The notes under the pieces: model-generated
The model's database searches: none
Told to the model about the DNA's origin: nothing
What the model saw: the letters and a program-made list of their open reading frames with translations, nothing else
In this document: positions 7,470 through 16,952 of the stretch, piece after piece
Numbering within the stretch: position 1 is the stretch's first letter
Layout of the letters: the number at the start of each line of letters is the position of its first letter
Position numbers and translations under genes: made by a program
Source of the DNA: JAYPHU01 sp038127535
GTDB lineage: Bacteria; Pseudomonadota; Alphaproteobacteria; Rhodospirillales; UBA2165
DNA: 64,000 nt
Reading direction: 5' to 3'
Assembly (NCBI GenBank): GCA_038127535.1
Contig: JAYPHU010000005.1
Location: 62,001 to 126,000, forward strand

Positions 7470-9322
7470 TCTTCCAGCGCATCCGCCATCCCTTCTCTCC
7501 CTCCGCCGCTCCGGTTGAAGAGGGTGAGACGCCCGTGGTCATTCCCGACCGAGTGAACCTGGATGGTGTGCGCAAGCACGCTTTGGAAACGGGCCGCAAC
7601 CGGCTCTTGGTGACCGGCGTTCTGTTCACCATGGCGTTCGTCGTGATTGGCGGTCGGCTGATCGATTTGGCGATATTCAGCCCTGCCGGTCTGCCCAAAC
7701 CGCCCCGGCTCGCCAACAACCAGAAGACCTTGGAGGTCCGCGCCGACATCGTGGATCGCAACGGCATCCTGCTGGCGACCAGCCTGCCGACCGCGGCACT
7801 CTACGCCAACCCGCAACATGTTTTGGACGCCGATGAGGCGGCGACCAAACTCGCCAGGGTCTTGCCTGGCTATGATCAGGAAAATCTCCGGGCCCGACTG
7901 GCGAGCGACAAGACCTTTGTCTGGCTGCACCGCAATTTGACGCCCAAACTTCAGTTCGCGGTCAACGCCTTGGGCGTGCCGGGTCTCTACTTCCAGCGGA
8001 CCGAGCGCCGGGTTTACCCGCATGGGCCGTTGGTCTCCCACGTTATCGGCATGACCAATATCGACGGCGAGGGTCTGTCCGGGGTTGAGCGTTACTTCGA
8101 CGGCTATCTGAAGAACGCCAAGAAGCCGCTCCGGCTCAGCGTGGATATCCGTATCCAGTCCCTGGTCCGTGAAGAACTGTCGGCTGCGATGGAAGAGTTC
8201 GACGCCATCGGCGCGGCGGGCGTGGTCATGGATGTCCGCGACGGTTCCGTCGTCTCCATGGTTTCGCTGCCGGACTTCAATCCGAACGAGCCGGTCAGCG
8301 CCGCCGGCATCGCCGGGTTCAACCGGGCGACAAAAGGCGTCTACGAGATGGGCTCCACCTTCAAACTGTTCACCGCCGCCATGGCGCTTGATACAGGCCG
8401 GGTGCGGCTTCGCGATCGGTTCGATGCGACTAAGCCGATCAAGATTTCCCGTTTCACCATTTCCGACTATCACGCCAAGAACAAGTGGATGACCGTCCCC
8501 GAAATTATCGTCCACTCGTCCAACATCGGCGCGGCCAAGATGGCACTGGATGTGGGTACGCCCACGCAGAAGAAATACCTGAAGCGCCTGGGCCTACTGT
8601 CGCCGGCGGCCATCGAACTGCCGGAGGTAGGCTCGCCGCTGACCCCCGACCGCTGGCGCGAGATCAACACAATGACCATTTCCTACGGCCACGGCATTGC
8701 GGTGAGCCCGCTGCAGCTCTCCGCGGGTATCTCGTCACTGGTGAACGGCGGCATTCTTTTCAAGCCGACGGTTATCCAGCCAGAGAGTGATGTGCGCACC
8801 ACCGGTATCCGGGTGATCCGCCAAAAGACCTCCAAGACCATGCGCGGGTTGATGCGCCTGGTGGTTCAGCATGGTACCGGCCGCAAGGCGGAGGTCCCCG
8901 GCTACCTGATCGGCGGCAAGACCGGCACGGCGGACAAGCCCGGCGTGTCGCGGCGCGGTTATGGGGGTCGCAAGGTGATCTCGTCCTTTGTTGCAGCCTT
9001 CCCGGTCAGCGATCCGCGTTACGTGGTGCTGGCCCTGGTGGATGAGCCCAAGGGCAACAAGAAAACTTTCGGATACGCCACCGGCGGCTGGGTCGCCGCC
9101 CCTGTTATTCAGAAAGTCGTGCGCCGGATGGTGTCTCTGGTCGGCCTGGAGCCGTCGGTTGCCGATGAAGTGATGCCGAAACCGGGTGATACTTTCTACA
9201 TCCCCGGCAAAAAAGTCTCGAAGCGGGCGGTCAAGAAAAAGGCCAGCATCGCCGAAAACGAAACAGATAAACGCGTGAGAGATAACCCACGGCCGCGAGG
9301 GAGTTCTGTTGCGGTCAACTGA
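7466..9322 (+). CDS. ftsI: Peptidoglycan transpeptidase FtsI (PBP3)
   Basis: Class B penicillin-binding protein of 618 aa that cross-links septal peptidoglycan. A cytoplasmic tail precedes one membrane anchor (about 47-70). The pedestal domain begins with RADIVDRNGILLAT. Active-site motifs are SxxK at Ser297-Lys300 (GSTFK), SSN at 351-353 and KTG at 485-487. The GTG start at 7466 overlaps the ftsL stop and follows GGAGGG. A lysine-rich C-terminal tail extends beyond the transpeptidase fold. FtsW, its partner glycosyltransferase, is encoded downstream. Confidence 0.96.
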   Translation: MIFQRIRHPFSPSAAPVEEGETPVVIPDRVNLDGVRKHALETGRNRLLVTGVLFTMAFVVIGGRLIDLAIFSPAGLPKPPRLANNQKTLEVRADIVDRNGILLATSLPTAALYANPQHVLDADEAATKLARVLPGYDQENLRARLASDKTFVWLHRNLTPKLQFAVNALGVPGLYFQRTERRVYPHGPLVSHVIGMTNIDGEGLSGVERYFDGYLKNAKKPLRLSVDIRIQSLVREELSAAMEEFDAIGAAGVVMDVRDGSVVSMVSLPDFNPNEPVSAAGIAGFNRATKGVYEMGSTFKLFTAAMALDTGRVRLRDRFDATKPIKISRFTISDYHAKNKWMTVPEIIVHSSNIGAAKMALDVGTPTQKKYLKRLGLLSPAAIELPEVGSPLTPDRWREINTMTISYGHGIAVSPLQLSAGISSLVNGGILFKPTVIQPESDVRTTGIRVIRQKTSKTMRGLMRLVVQHGTGRKAEVPGYLIGGKTGTADKPGVSRRGYGGRKVISSFVAAFPVSDPRYVVLALVDEPKGNKKTFGYATGGWVAAPVIQKVVRRMVSLVGLEPSVADEVMPKPGDTFYIPGKKVSKRAVKKKASIAENETDKRVRDNPRPRGSSVAVN

Positions 9323-10775
9323 CTTAGTGGTGGGAGTTGAATGGAAGGAGATGGAGATAGCGGACTCTGCTGACGCTGATATTACGGGGCTGACAGCGGA
9401 TTCACGCATGGTCGAGCCGGGCTATCTCTTCGCCGCACTTGAGGGGGCGGCGGCGGATGGCCGTGCTTTCATTCCCGATGCCCTGGCGAAGGGCGCGCTC
9501 GGTGTGCTGACCTATACGGGCACGCCGCGTGATCGTGCGTCCGAGATTTGGCTGGCCCACGACCAGCCGCGCCGGGCTTATGCGCAATTGGCGGCGAGGT
9601 TGCACGCGCCGCAGCCGGAGAAGATCGCCGCGGTCACCGGCACCAACGGCAAGTCCAGTGTTGCTGAATTCACTCGGCAGATATTGGCGCACGCGGGCGT
9701 GAAGGCCGCGAGCCTGGGCACCTTGGGTGTGATCGGACCCGATGGCCGGGACGGCGGCAGCTTGACCACACCCGATCCGGTTGACCTGCATAAAACGCTC
9801 AGCCGGCTGGCCGGGAATGGTATCAGTCATGTGGCGCTGGAAGCCTCCAGCCACGGGTTGGATCAATTCCGCCTTGACGGGGTCCAGCTATCGGCGGCGG
9901 CGTTCACGAACTTGAGCCGGGATCATCTGGACTATCACCCGGATATGGAGACCTACTTCGCCGCCAAGGCCCGGCTATTTATGGAGCTGCTGTCGCACGG
10001 CGGGACAACGGTGCTGAACGCCGACGATGCGCGCGGTCAATCGTTGATTGAGGCCTGCCGCGCGCGCGGACAGGCAGTGATCAGTTACGGCTGGAAGGGC
10101 GAAGACATCCGCCTCGGCCTCGCCCATCCGTCCGCCCATGGCCAGACCCTCAGCCTGTCCATCGACGGTGATGAGGCGGAGATCACCTTACCTTTGATCG
10201 GTGACTTCCAGGCGTCCAACGCGCTCTGCGCTCTGGGTCTCGCCCGCGCCATCAGCGACATCACCGTTGCCGACGAATTGGCAGCGCTGGAGAATTTGAC
10301 CGGCGCGCCGGGCCGGCTTGAGCGGGCGGCGCAGCTCGCCAATGGCGCAGCCATCTATGTGGATTACGCCCACACGCCGGACGCCTTACAGACCGTCCTG
10401 ACCGCGCTCCGGCCTCATACGTCGAGGCGGCTCGCCGTTGTGTTCGGCTGTGGTGGCGACCGGGATGCGGGCAAACGCCCACAGATGGGTGAGATCGCGG
10501 CGCGGCTCGCCGATCAGGTGATTGTCACCGACGACAATCCCCGGACGGAGGATGCCGCGGATATTCGCCGCCAAATCATGGACTTCTGTCCCGATGCGAC
10601 GGAAATCGCCGACCGGGAAACCGCCATCTTCGAGGCGGTCTCACAACTTAAAACAGGCGATCTTCTGGTCTTGGCTGGTAAGGGTCATGAGCAGGGCCAG
10701 ATCGTCGGAACGGATGTTCTGCCTTTTGATGATGCAGAGGCGTCGCGGCGCGCGGCCAAGGAAGCGGGCGCATGA
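9309..10775 (+). CDS. murE: UDP-MurNAc-tripeptide synthetase MurE
   Basis: 488-aa cytoplasmic Mur ligase adding the third stem-peptide residue. It has GTNGKS (111-116) for ATP, the ALEASSHGL motif and a DNPRTED segment (about 405-411); DNPR is the signature for meso-diaminopimelate as substrate. The TTG at 9309 is preceded by GAGGGAG at good spacing and gives a typical N-terminus (MRSTDLV), overlapping ftsI by 14 bases. Later GTG (9327, 9330) and ATG (9351) codons are alternatives. Confidence 0.94.
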   Translation: MRSTDLVVGVEWKEMEIADSADADITGLTADSRMVEPGYLFAALEGAAADGRAFIPDALAKGALGVLTYTGTPRDRASEIWLAHDQPRRAYAQLAARLHAPQPEKIAAVTGTNGKSSVAEFTRQILAHAGVKAASLGTLGVIGPDGRDGGSLTTPDPVDLHKTLSRLAGNGISHVALEASSHGLDQFRLDGVQLSAAAFTNLSRDHLDYHPDMETYFAAKARLFMELLSHGGTTVLNADDARGQSLIEACRARGQAVISYGWKGEDIRLGLAHPSAHGQTLSLSIDGDEAEITLPLIGDFQASNALCALGLARAISDITVADELAALENLTGAPGRLERAAQLANGAAIYVDYAHTPDALQTVLTALRPHTSRRLAVVFGCGGDRDAGKRPQMGEIAARLADQVIVTDDNPRTEDAADIRRQIMDFCPDATEIADRETAIFEAVSQLKTGDLLVLAGKGHEQGQIVGTDVLPFDDAEASRRAAKEAGA

Positions 10776-12205
10776 CGACACCAACAAGTTTATGGAGCAC
10801 CGCTGGTGCGGCACAGGCCACCGGGGGCATCTCGGCTGTCGATTGGAACGCAATGGGCGTCTCTATCGACAGCCGGACCCTACAGCCTGGCGATCTGTTC
10901 GTGGCGCTCAACGGGCCGAACTTCGACGGCCATACCTATGTGGCGGATGCGCTCGCCAACGGCGCGGCGGCGGCCATGGTCTCCAAACGGCCTGATGGTG
11001 TTTCAGATGACGTGGCGCTGTTAGAAGTCGCGGATACGATGAGCGGGCTCGAACAACTTGGCATCGCCGCGCGCGCGCGGACGGCGGCCAAGGTCGCGGC
11101 GGTCACCGGCAGCGTCGGCAAGACGGGGGTGAAAGAGGCTTTGGCCTTTCTGCTGAGCCGGCAGGGCAAGACGTCTCACAGTTTGGGCAGTCTTAACAAT
11201 CATTGGGGCGTGCCATTGAGCCTCGCGCGCCTGCCAGCGGATGCGGCCTACGGCGTATTCGAACTGGGCATGAACCATGCCGGCGAACTGACACCGCTCT
11301 CTCAATTCGTCCGTCCCCTGGTGGTGATCATCACCACCGTCGAGCCTGCACATCTGGAATTCTTCGACTCGGTCGAAGATATCGCACGCGCCAAGGCGGA
11401 GATTTTTGCCGGACTTCAGGCGGGCGGGACGGCGATCCTCAATAAGGACAATGCCTATTATGCCATTCTGGAAGCCGAAGCACAGAAGGCCGGGGCCGAG
11501 ATCATCGGCTTCGGCGAAGCGGCAGACGCCGAGGTCAGGCTCACGGACTTTACCCTGGATGCGGCCGGTGCGAATGTCAGCGCCTCCTTAAACGGGCAAA
11601 ATCTTGATTACCGTCTCAATCTGCCCGGCCGGCATTGGGTGCAGAACAGTCTGGCCGTCCTGGCGGCGGTGCAGGCCCTGGGCGCGAACCTGGATCAGGC
11701 GGCGCAGGGTTTCGCCGATGTCGCCCCGCCGAAAGGCCGAGGCCTCAGCCATCGGATTTCACGCAGCGGCATGCAATTCACGTTGATTGACGACAGCTAC
11801 AACGCAAGTCCGGTTTCCATCGCGGCGGCGCTGGCAGTCCTCTCCCGTTTCGGGCAGGGGGCTGCTGGCCGCCGGATCGCGGTCCTAGGCGACATGTTGG
11901 AGCTCGGCGACGAATCTCCGGACCTACACAAGGGTCTCGCCGAACCGATCGCCGCCAATACCATTGATCTGGTTTATGCCGCCGGCGACCGCATGAAGGA
12001 CCTCTTCGACGTTCTGCCGGATCGGGTCCGGGGCGGATGGGCCACAGGTTCGGCCGAATTGCTTTCCCAATTGGAAGGCGAACTGCAGGACGGCGACGTG
12101 GTGCTGGTCAAAGGTTCGGCCGGGGCCCGGATGGGGCTTGTCGTCGATGCGTTGTTGGCCGGTCAAGAAGAAGCGGGGGCTCAAGAGACGGATCATGTTC
12201 TTTAA
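10772..12205 (+). CDS. murF: UDP-MurNAc-tripeptide D-Ala-D-Ala ligase MurF
   Basis: 477-aa Mur ligase adding D-Ala-D-Ala to complete the UDP-MurNAc pentapeptide. The P-loop is VTGSVGKTGVKE, followed by LNNHWGVPLSL and ELGMNHAGEL, both typical of MurF, and DDSYNASP in the later domain. It starts in an ATGA overlap with murE and its end overlaps mraY by 11 bases. Family-normal length and domain order. Confidence 0.95.
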   Translation: MTTPTSLWSTAGAAQATGGISAVDWNAMGVSIDSRTLQPGDLFVALNGPNFDGHTYVADALANGAAAAMVSKRPDGVSDDVALLEVADTMSGLEQLGIAARARTAAKVAAVTGSVGKTGVKEALAFLLSRQGKTSHSLGSLNNHWGVPLSLARLPADAAYGVFELGMNHAGELTPLSQFVRPLVVIITTVEPAHLEFFDSVEDIARAKAEIFAGLQAGGTAILNKDNAYYAILEAEAQKAGAEIIGFGEAADAEVRLTDFTLDAAGANVSASLNGQNLDYRLNLPGRHWVQNSLAVLAAVQALGANLDQAAQGFADVAPPKGRGLSHRISRSGMQFTLIDDSYNASPVSIAAALAVLSRFGQGAAGRRIAVLGDMLELGDESPDLHKGLAEPIAANTIDLVYAAGDRMKDLFDVLPDRVRGGWATGSAELLSQLEGELQDGDVVLVKGSAGARMGLVVDALLAGQEEAGAQETDHVL

Positions 12206-13283
12206 CACACTTGCCCAATATGCCGATCAGATCGCCGCGTTTAACGTGTTCCGCTACATCACGTTCCGGACCGGTGGCGCCATGTTCACCGCGCTGATCG
12301 TCAGTTTTATCTGTGGCCCGATCATAATCCGCATGCTCCGCAACCGGCAGAAAGGCGGCCAGCCGATCCGCGAGGACGGGCCCGAGAGCCATCTGATCAC
12401 CAAGGCCGGCACGCCCACAATGGGCGGGTTCATGATCCTGTTGGCGCTGGTCGTTTCGACCCTGCTTTGGGCTGATTTGCACAATGGGTACGTCTGGGCG
12501 GCGCTCGGCGTGACTGTCGGGTACGGCCTGATCGGCTTTATCGACGACTATATTAAAGTCAGCCGGCGGGACAGCAATGGTCTGCCCGGCAAGCTCAAGC
12601 TTCTCCTCCAAGTCGTGATCGCCGTGGTCGCGACCCTATGGATCATGAGCCTGACGCGGGAGCCGTTGGCGACCTCGCTGGCTATGCCGTTCTTTAAGAC
12701 CGTGCTGATTGATCTGAGCTGGTTCTTTGTCGCCTTCGCCGCCTTTGTCATGGTCGGTGCGTCCAATGCGGTGAACCTGACCGACGGATTAGACGGGCTG
12801 GCCATCGGGCCCGTGATGATCGCCGCGGGCGTATTCGCGATCATTGCCTACCTGATCGGCAACTCGGTCTTCTCAAACTACCTGCAGGTTCATTATGTGC
12901 CCGGTGCCGGCGAACTGTCCGTCTTTTGCGGCGCGCTGGTCGGCGCCGGCCTGGGCTTCCTTTGGTTCAACGCGCCACCGGCTATGGTGTTTATGGGCGA
13001 CACGGGCTCGCTTTCCATGGGCGGGGCCCTGGGTGCGGTTAGTGTGATCACCAAGCACGAACTGGTACTGGCCATCGTCGGTGGCCTGTTCGTGCTGGAA
13101 ACCGTTTCGGTGATCGTTCAGGTGGCATCGTTCAAGTTAACCGGCAAGCGGGTGTTTCAGATGGCGCCCCTGCATCACCATTTCGAAAAGAAAGGCTGGG
13201 CCGAGCCCACCATCGTTATTCGTTTTTGGATCATCGCCTCAATCCTGGCTCTGTTCGGGCTGGCGACGTTGAAGCTGCGGTAG
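12195..13283 (+). CDS. mraY: Phospho-MurNAc-pentapeptide translocase MraY
   Basis: 362-aa polytopic membrane enzyme (about ten helices) that makes lipid I from UDP-MurNAc-pentapeptide and undecaprenyl phosphate. Seen are GTPTMGG (72-78), the acidic catalytic pair in GFIDDYIK (Asp117-Asp118), NLTDGLDGLA, and the HHHFE loop near the C-terminus. The frame is open from 12138 inside murF, but the ATG at 12195 matches the family N-terminus. Confidence 0.95.
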   Translation: MFFNTLAQYADQIAAFNVFRYITFRTGGAMFTALIVSFICGPIIIRMLRNRQKGGQPIREDGPESHLITKAGTPTMGGFMILLALVVSTLLWADLHNGYVWAALGVTVGYGLIGFIDDYIKVSRRDSNGLPGKLKLLLQVVIAVVATLWIMSLTREPLATSLAMPFFKTVLIDLSWFFVAFAAFVMVGASNAVNLTDGLDGLAIGPVMIAAGVFAIIAYLIGNSVFSNYLQVHYVPGAGELSVFCGALVGAGLGFLWFNAPPAMVFMGDTGSLSMGGALGAVSVITKHELVLAIVGGLFVLETVSVIVQVASFKLTGKRVFQMAPLHHHFEKKGWAEPTIVIRFWIIASILALFGLATLKLR

Positions 13284-13291
13284 GAAGATCG

Positions 13292-14674
13292 ATGATCGAC
13301 GTTACCGCCTTTAAGGATCAGACGGTCGCTGTGATGGGCCTCGGCAAGTCCGGCCTGTCGGCGGCCCGCGCGCTGGCGTCCGGCGGAGCCAACGTCTGGG
13401 CTTGGGACGATGGCGAGGCGCGGCGGAACGAAGCGGCGAACAATGGCGTGTCTCTGGCCGATCTTTATCAGGCCGACTGGTCCAAGGTCGAGACACTGGT
13501 CCTGAGTCCCGGCATTCCCCACACCTATCCCGAACCTCACGCTATAGCGGCGAAGGCGAAGGAAAGCGACGCGGAGATTATCTGCGACGTCGACCTGCTG
13601 GCGCGCACGGTTCAAGACGCGCGCTATGTCGGCATCACCGGCACCAACGGAAAATCCACCACCACGGCGCTGATCGGTCAAATTCTCAAAGCCGCCGGCC
13701 GGCCGGTGGAGATCGGTGGGAACTACGGCATTCCGGCGCTGGAACTGGAGCCGCTTACCGGCGACGGCACCTACGTCTTGGAGCTGTCCTCGTATCAGTT
13801 GGAACGTGTGCCCTCCATCGCCCTCGATGTGGCAATCCTCCTGAACATAACACCCGATCATTTGAACCGGCACGGCGGTATGGACGGTTATGTGGCCGCC
13901 AAGAAGGTCATCTTTGACCGGGCCGAGGACGATGGCCAGGCGATCATCGGCATGGAAGACGCCAACTGCCGGGGGCTGAGTTTAGAGATGATGGTTTCCG
14001 ACGCATTCCAGGGCGGCAAGAACCTCACGCCCATTTCCGGCAGCGCCAGGACGCCCGGCGGCGTCTATGTCGAGAACGGGACCCTGATTGATGATCTGGA
14101 CTATGGCCAGACCAAGATCATGGACATGACCGGTCTGCCGGCATTGCCCGGCAACCACAATTGGCAGAACGCGGCGGCCGCCTATGCCACCGCCAAGGTC
14201 GCCGGCATTAGTGCAGAGACCATCGCCTGCGCCATCCAAAGTTTCGCGGGACTTGCTCATCGCCAGGAGCTGATCCGCACCATCGGCAGGGTTACTTATA
14301 TTAATGACAGCAAGGGCACCAATACCGAAGCTGCGTCCCGCGCTCTGGCCTGTTATGAGGACATCCACTGGATCGCCGGCGGCGAATTCAAGGAAGAAAA
14401 CCTGGACGCCCTGGCGGAAGAGTTGGGCCGGGTGAGCAAGGCCTATCTGATCGGCGAGGCGACGGAGACCTTCGCCAGGCTTCTCCAAGGCAAAGCAGAG
14501 GCAGAGGTTTGCGGCGATCTCGAAACGGCGCTCGCCAAGGCCCATGAAAATGCACAGGCGTCAGGCGGCCGCGCTAAGGTTCTCTTGTCGCCGGCCTGCG
14601 CGTCCTTCGATCAGTTTGAGAACTTCGAGGCGCGGGGCGACGCCTTCCGCGAGATGGTGGAGGCGCTGTCATGA
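13292..14674 (+). CDS. murD: UDP-MurNAc-L-alanine:D-glutamate ligase MurD
   Basis: 460-aa Mur ligase adding D-glutamate. The N-terminal Rossmann motif VMGLGKSGLSAARAL, the ATP loop GITGTNGKSTTTAL, ELSSYQLE and NDSKGTN are all present. The reading frame is open from 13226 within mraY; the ATG at 13292 follows AGGAAG and gives the expected N-terminus. The gene ends in an ATGA overlap with ftsW. Confidence 0.95.
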   Translation: MIDVTAFKDQTVAVMGLGKSGLSAARALASGGANVWAWDDGEARRNEAANNGVSLADLYQADWSKVETLVLSPGIPHTYPEPHAIAAKAKESDAEIICDVDLLARTVQDARYVGITGTNGKSTTTALIGQILKAAGRPVEIGGNYGIPALELEPLTGDGTYVLELSSYQLERVPSIALDVAILLNITPDHLNRHGGMDGYVAAKKVIFDRAEDDGQAIIGMEDANCRGLSLEMMVSDAFQGGKNLTPISGSARTPGGVYVENGTLIDDLDYGQTKIMDMTGLPALPGNHNWQNAAAAYATAKVAGISAETIACAIQSFAGLAHRQELIRTIGRVTYINDSKGTNTEAASRALACYEDIHWIAGGEFKEENLDALAEELGRVSKAYLIGEATETFARLLQGKAEAEVCGDLETALAKAHENAQASGGRAKVLLSPACASFDQFENFEARGDAFREMVEALS

Positions 14675-15807
14675 CCGCCTTCTCCCGCACCGATATCAGC
14701 CTCCTGGGCCGCTGGTGGTGGACCGTTGATCGGTGGATGATCGCCGCTCTGATCGCCATCATTGCCGCCGGGGCCATCCTGGCGCTGGCCGCCAGCCCAC
14801 CGGTGGCCGAACGGCTCAATCTCGACACCTTCTACTTTGCGCGCCGGCATTTAGTGGTGATACCGATCGCCTTGGTCGGCATACTCGCCATTTCGCTGCT
14901 GGACCGGCAAGGGGTCAAACGGCTGGCGGTGGTCGTCTTCGCCGGCGGGATAGCGTTAACCGCTGTCACGCTGATCAGCGGCGCCGAGATCAAGGGCGCG
15001 ACCCGTTGGATCAGCCTTGGCGGCTTCTCCCTGCAGCCCAGCGAATTCGTGAAGCCGGGCTTTGCCGTGATAGCCGCCTGGATGTTCGCCGAGTGGCGGC
15101 TGAAGGAGGGCTTTCCCGGCTATTTGGTGTCGGTCGGGCTCTATGCGTTGGTGGTGACCTTGCTATTGATGCAGCCGGATGTGGGCATGGCGATCCTGGT
15201 GTCGCTGGTCTGGGGCGTGCAGTTCTTCCTTGCCGGGCTGCCCATGTTCCTGGTGATGGCCATCGGCGTCATGTTTATTGCCGGCGGGTTCGTCGCCTAT
15301 TTCAATTTCGATCACGTCCACCTCCGGATCAATCGGTTCTTCGATCCGGCGGGCAGCGAAGCCTATCAGGTTTCCCTCTCGTTGGAGGCCTTTCAGAACG
15401 GCGGTCTGTTCGGCCGGGGCCCCGGCGAGGGCCACGTGAAAGAGGTTCTGCCTGACGCCCACGCGGACTTTATCTTCGCCGTCGCCGGGGAAGAATTCGG
15501 CCTGATCGCCGGGCTGCTGATCGTTGCGCTGTTCGCCTTTGTGGTGCTGCGTGGCTTCGCCAAGGCGTTCAAGGAAACGGACCTGTTCGTGCAGTTGGCG
15601 GTGGTCGGGCTGCTGGTTCAGTTCGGCCTGCAGGCCATCATCAACATGGCGTCGAGCCTGAATCTCATGCCCACCAAAGGTATGACCCTGCCGTTCATTT
15701 CCTACGGCGGGTCATCCATGATAGCCCTGGCCATCGGCATGGGCATGGTGCTGGCGTTGACCCGGGAACGGCCGGGCGGCACGGGCGCATGGCGGGGACA
15801 GACATGA
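14671..15807 (+). CDS. ftsW: Septal peptidoglycan polymerase FtsW
   Basis: 378-aa SEDS-family membrane protein with about ten helices, which polymerises septal glycan strands with FtsI. GATRWISLGGFSLQPSEF and the PDVGMAIL loop are SEDS hallmarks, as are FGRGPGEGHVKEVLPDAH and the ISYGGSSM stretch near the end. ATG at 14671 lies in the murD stop (ATGA). It sits between murD and murG, the standard place for ftsW rather than rodA. Confidence 0.95.
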   Translation: MTAFSRTDISLLGRWWWTVDRWMIAALIAIIAAGAILALAASPPVAERLNLDTFYFARRHLVVIPIALVGILAISLLDRQGVKRLAVVVFAGGIALTAVTLISGAEIKGATRWISLGGFSLQPSEFVKPGFAVIAAWMFAEWRLKEGFPGYLVSVGLYALVVTLLLMQPDVGMAILVSLVWGVQFFLAGLPMFLVMAIGVMFIAGGFVAYFNFDHVHLRINRFFDPAGSEAYQVSLSLEAFQNGGLFGRGPGEGHVKEVLPDAHADFIFAVAGEEFGLIAGLLIVALFAFVVLRGFAKAFKETDLFVQLAVVGLLVQFGLQAIINMASSLNLMPTKGMTLPFISYGGSSMIALAIGMGMVLALTRERPGGTGAWRGQT

Positions 15808-16952
15808 ACGGCTCCTCCCATCCCAGTGGACCTTTGATCATCCTTGCCGCCGGCGGAACCGGCGGTCATGTGTTCCCGGCCGAGGCTTTGGCGGCGGAAC
15901 TGAGCAACCGTGGGTGCCGGTTGGCGTTGGTCACCGATCGGCGTGGCGGCGACCTGGGCGGGCGCTTGGGTGAGTTGGAAACTCATCGGGTGCGGGCCGG
16001 CGGCGTTGCCGGCAAGGGTCCGTTCGCGAAAGTCATGAGCGTGGGCGAGCTCGCGGTCGGTACGCTGCAGGCGCGCCAGCTCTTGTCAAAATTGTCGCCC
16101 TCCGCCGTGGTCGGTTTCGGCGGATATGCGTCCGTCCCCGCCATGCTGGCAGCGGTAAATCTGAAACTTAAGACCGCGCTGCATGAACAGAACGCCGTGC
16201 TGGGCCGGGCCAACAGACTGCTGGCCGGTCGGGTTGGCCGGATCGCGACGTCTTTTGAGAAAGTCAGCTCCATCCCGGAAAAGGCGCAGCAGAACGTCGT
16301 GCGCACGGGCATGCCGGTGCGGCCCAATGTGGTCAGCTTACGCGAAACGCCGTATCCGCCGATCTCGGCCGATGCACCGATCAGAGTGCTGGTGTTCGGT
16401 GGGTCTCAAGGCGCGACCATCTTCTCCCGCGTGCTGCCGGATGCACTGGCGCAACTGGGCGAGGGTTTCCGGGAACGGCTGTTTATTACGCAACAATGCC
16501 GCGCCGAGGATTATGCCGGGCTCAAAGACGCCTATGACCGCATGGGTGTGCCGACGGAGATCGGCACCTTCTTCAATGACCTGCCCGAGCGCATGGCCGC
16601 GTCCCACCTGGTGATTTGCCGGTCCGGCGCGTCATCCGTGGGCGAGCTGACCACGATCGGCCGCCCAGCCATCCTGGTGCCGTACCCCCACGCCATCGAC
16701 GATCATCAGACCGCGAACGCATATGCCGTGGACGAAGCCGGGGGCGGCTGGCTGATACCGGATGACGCGTTCACGCCGGACAGTCTGGCGACTCGCTTGA
16801 ATTCTTTGATCGATATGCCCCGCGCCCTGGAAAATGCAGCCGCCGGGGCGAAGCGGGTGGGCAGTCCCGACGCCGCCGGCAGACTGGCCGACATGGTTGC
16901 CGGGTTGTTGCCGACCAACGGCGATCCCGAGATGGAACGGGAGGCGGCATGA
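15804..16952 (+). CDS. murG: UDP-GlcNAc:lipid I GlcNAc transferase MurG
   Basis: 382-aa peripheral membrane GT28 glycosyltransferase converting lipid I to lipid II. The glycine-rich loop AAGGTGGHVFPAEALA is at the N-terminus, GGSQGA mid-protein, and a donor-binding block with CRSGASSVGEL and PYPHAIDDHQTANA follows. The ATG at 15804 forms the ATGA overlap with ftsW; an in-frame ATG at 15789 would add five residues. It ends in an ATGA overlap with murC. Confidence 0.94.
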   Translation: MNGSSHPSGPLIILAAGGTGGHVFPAEALAAELSNRGCRLALVTDRRGGDLGGRLGELETHRVRAGGVAGKGPFAKVMSVGELAVGTLQARQLLSKLSPSAVVGFGGYASVPAMLAAVNLKLKTALHEQNAVLGRANRLLAGRVGRIATSFEKVSSIPEKAQQNVVRTGMPVRPNVVSLRETPYPPISADAPIRVLVFGGSQGATIFSRVLPDALAQLGEGFRERLFITQQCRAEDYAGLKDAYDRMGVPTEIGTFFNDLPERMAASHLVICRSGASSVGELTTIGRPAILVPYPHAIDDHQTANAYAVDEAGGGWLIPDDAFTPDSLATRLNSLIDMPRALENAAAGAKRVGSPDAAGRLADMVAGLLPTNGDPEMEREAA